A stretch of DNA of 7,065 nucleotides, from positions 1-7,065 of the forward strand of contig CANGUJ010000206.1 of NCBI GenBank assembly GCA_947456845.1, given 5' to 3'. The DNA comes from Burkholderiales bacterium. Its GTDB lineage: Bacteria > Pseudomonadota > Gammaproteobacteria > Burkholderiales > JAEUOS01. Positions 5,354 through 7,065 of this stretch are shown here, one piece after another. The notes below the pieces were generated by a model, which was given only the letters and a program-made list of their open reading frames with translations, was not told where the DNA came from and searched no databases. Both the position numbers and the translations under genes were made by a program. Every line of letters begins with the position of its first letter. Positions within the stretch are counted from its first letter, which is position 1.

Positions 5354-6457
5354 ATGCGTATCCGTCGTAGAGAATTCCTGCAGGCGTCCGCCGGCGCCAT
5401 CACGGTCGCCGCCACCGGCGGCCTGGCCGCCCTGGGGCATGCGCGCGCCGCCGCCATCGACGCCCCGGCGGTCGACAGGCTCAGCATCCGCGTACTGGTC
5501 GACAGCAGCTTCGACCTGTTCTTCCGGCCCGCGCAGGTGAACGGCGTGTCGATCACGCCGCCGCCCCGCACGCCGGATTTCCGTCGCACACTGCACAACG
5601 AGTGGGGGCTGTCCCTGTGGCTGGAATCGCAGCGCGCCGGCGTCGACCGGACCATGATGCTCGACTACGGTTACAGCCAGAGCGTGCTCTACAACAACAT
5701 GGAACTCATGGGCGTCGATCCGCGCAAGCTCGACGCCCTGATCGTGAGCCATGGCCACTATGACCATTTCGGCGGCCTGCTCGGATTTCTCGACAGGTAT
5801 CGCGCCCAGCTGCCCGCCGACATCAAGTTGTACGCGGGGGGCGAGGATAATTTCTGCCGCCGGCTCAGCGGACCGGCGACGCAGCTCACCGACTTCGGGA
5901 CCCTCGACCGCCGCGAACTGGCCGCGCGCAAGGTGACTGCGGTGCTCGCGGAGAAGCCGGTGGTCATCGCCGACCAGGCCTTCACCACCGGCAAGATCGC
6001 GCGCACCAGCATCGAGCGGGTGCTGCCGAACTCCCATGTGGAATTCGGCATGAAGGACGGCACGGGCTGCGAACCCGCGAAGTACCTGCCGGCCGGCATG
6101 GACGGCAAGGTGGTGCCGGACGAGCACATCCATGAACACGCGACATGCTTCAACGTCAAGGGCCGCGGCCTGGTGGTCATCAGCTCCTGCGGCCATGTCG
6201 GCATCGTCAATTCGGTGCGCCAGGCGCAGGAAGTCTCCGGCATAGAAAAGGTGCATGCGATCGTCGGCGGTTTCCATCTGGGTCCCGCGCCCAGGGACTA
6301 CCTTTCCCAGGTCGTGGCCGAGATCAGGAAGCTCAAGCCCGACGTGCTGATCCCCATGCACTGCAGCGGCCTCAACTTCGTCCAGGAAGCGCGCGCGCAA
6401 ATGCCGGACAACGTCCTGGTGACCACGACCGGCAGCCGCATCACCTTCGGCGCCTAG
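5354..6457 (+). CDS. Tat-exported metallo-beta-lactamase-fold hydrolase (COG1237-like)
   Basis: The 367-residue protein opens with a twin-arginine signal: R5-R6-E-F-L-Q, then a mildly hydrophobic Ala/Gly-rich stretch and an AxA-type cleavage region near residues 30-34. It is therefore probably exported folded, with its metal, to the periplasm. The mature part has the metallo-beta-lactamase metal motif H133-G-H135-Y-D137-H138, a later C279-G-H281, G-G-F-H308-L, and H336-C337 near the C-terminus. The overall order (DYG...SHGHYDHFGG...SSCGHVGIVN...GGFHL...MHC) resembles COG1237, a group often annotated as 7,8-dihydropterin-6-methyl-4-(beta-D-ribofuranosyl)aminobenzene-5'-phosphate synthase after an archaeal methanopterin enzyme. 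Export makes a pterin biosynthetic role unlikely (inference); the substrate is unknown. An SCO gene follows after three bases, implying co-expression. Confidence 0.88.
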   Translation: MRIRRREFLQASAGAITVAATGGLAALGHARAAAIDAPAVDRLSIRVLVDSSFDLFFRPAQVNGVSITPPPRTPDFRRTLHNEWGLSLWLESQRAGVDRTMMLDYGYSQSVLYNNMELMGVDPRKLDALIVSHGHYDHFGGLLGFLDRYRAQLPADIKLYAGGEDNFCRRLSGPATQLTDFGTLDRRELAARKVTAVLAEKPVVIADQAFTTGKIARTSIERVLPNSHVEFGMKDGTGCEPAKYLPAGMDGKVVPDEHIHEHATCFNVKGRGLVVISSCGHVGIVNSVRQAQEVSGIEKVHAIVGGFHLGPAPRDYLSQVVAEIRKLKPDVLIPMHCSGLNFVQEARAQMPDNVLVTTTGSRITFGA

Positions 6458-6460
6458 ACC

Positions 6461-7065
6461 ATGCCGACTCGGGCGGCGACGCGGCGCCTCGGCGCCGCGC
6501 TCGCCTTGTGCATGCTCCCCTGGCCGGCGCCGGCGGCGCCCGACCGCTCGGAACGCTCCGCGGCCGAACTCATGGACGTGGTGATGTGGAACCGCGAGCC
6601 CATCGGCGGCCCGTTCCGCCTGATCGATCAGGCCGGCAAGGTGCGCCGCGACACCGATTTCCGCGGCAAGCTGATGCTGGTGTACTTCGGCTTCACCTTC
6701 TGTCCGGACATCTGCCCCACCGACTTGCAGCAGATCGCCCTCGCGCTCAAGGCGCTGGGACCGGCGGCGGCCGATGTGGCGCCCCTGTACATCACGCTGG
6801 ACCCGGAGCGCGACACCGTCGAGCTGCTGGCCCGGTACGTGCCGGCGTTCGATGCGCGCATCGTCGGGCTGACCGGCGACCCCGCGGCGATACACCAGGT
6901 CGCCAAAGCCTACCGGGTGTACCACGCCAGGGTGGCCACCGGCGGCGCCTCGCGCTACACCATCGACCACTCGTCGTTCATTTACCTGATGGGACGCGAC
7001 GGCAGGTACCTGGGCTTCATCCCGCCGAGCACATCGGCCGACAGGATCGCCGCCGCGCTGAGGAC
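6461..7065 (+). CDS. SCO1/SenC family copper chaperone, 3' end cut by window
   Basis: SCO proteins are periplasmic thioredoxin-fold copper carriers that help assemble the CuA centre of cytochrome c oxidase. The 201 visible codons begin with an arginine-rich N-terminus and a hydrophobic signal ending around APA (residues 23-25). They continue with the copper-binding C81-P-D-I-C85 in a YFGFTFCPDICPTD segment, the LDPERD loop, and the third ligand H170 in DHSSFIYLM. All three copper ligands are present, so the protein looks functional. C17 lies in the signal but the residue before it is Leu, so a lipoprotein is unlikely. Family members are about 200-225 residues, so probably only a few C-terminal residues are missing. 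The start lies three bases after the upstream stop with no good Shine-Dalgarno, suggesting coupling. Oxidase genes are not in view. Confidence 0.93.
   Translation, partial: MPTRAATRRLGAALALCMLPWPAPAAPDRSERSAAELMDVVMWNREPIGGPFRLIDQAGKVRRDTDFRGKLMLVYFGFTFCPDICPTDLQQIALALKALGPAAADVAPLYITLDPERDTVELLARYVPAFDARIVGLTGDPAAIHQVAKAYRVYHARVATGGASRYTIDHSSFIYLMGRDGRYLGFIPPSTSADRIAAALR

Noticed and set aside
5117..6970. Minus-strand open frame of 617 codons opposite the dehydrogenase, MBL and SCO genes
   Set aside because: It spans the antisense of three well-supported genes and has antisense-type composition. No family features are seen despite its length.
1..7065. CRISPR array, tRNA, rRNA, insertion sequence or phage genes
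   Set aside because: No regularly spaced repeats, cloverleaf, transposase-like protein or terminal inverted repeats were seen on either strand.

Overview
The window is high-GC proteobacterial chromosome carrying mostly housekeeping genes, with no phage, transposon or CRISPR signature. The PriA and HemE sequences and the hemE-priA adjacency look betaproteobacterial to me (Nitrosomonadales, Rhodocyclales or Burkholderiales type). This is judged from memory of family sequences, not from a search.

Layout: (1) 1-1824, minus strand: priA, the replication-restart helicase, with its C-terminus cut off by the window start. (2) 1825-2329: a 505-base gap between two minus-strand genes, locally AT-rich. 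It holds two exact DnaA-box matches in the same orientation, an AT-rich stretch, a plus-strand intrinsic terminator with no evident plus-strand gene, a short direct repeat, and a GC-rich hairpin just past hemE. (3) 2330-4310, minus strand: a tight gnd-hemE pair with 1 base between the genes, encoding a short-form 6-phosphogluconate dehydrogenase and uroporphyrinogen decarboxylase. (4) 4311-4401: a 91-base divergent promoter region. (5) 4402-7065, plus strand: an NAD(P)-dependent beta-hydroxyacid dehydrogenase of the 3-hydroxyisobutyrate dehydrogenase family, a Tat-exported metallo-beta-lactamase-fold protein resembling COG1237, and, 3 bases later, an SCO1/SenC copper chaperone cut by the window end.

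How the parts may work together: gnd and hemE appear co-transcribed, and hemE is probably translated by coupling from gnd. The Tat-MBL and SCO genes look like a two-gene periplasmic unit. The SCO protein normally delivers copper to the CuA site of cytochrome oxidase, while the role of the exported hydrolase is unknown. HemE (haem supply) and SCO (oxidase assembly) both feed respiration, but they lie on opposite strands and no shared control is visible.

I see no clear new multi-gene system. The parts most worth a second look are the priA-hemE gap (a candidate DnaA-binding or origin-like element and a candidate small RNA) and the unusual Tat-MBL/SCO pair.
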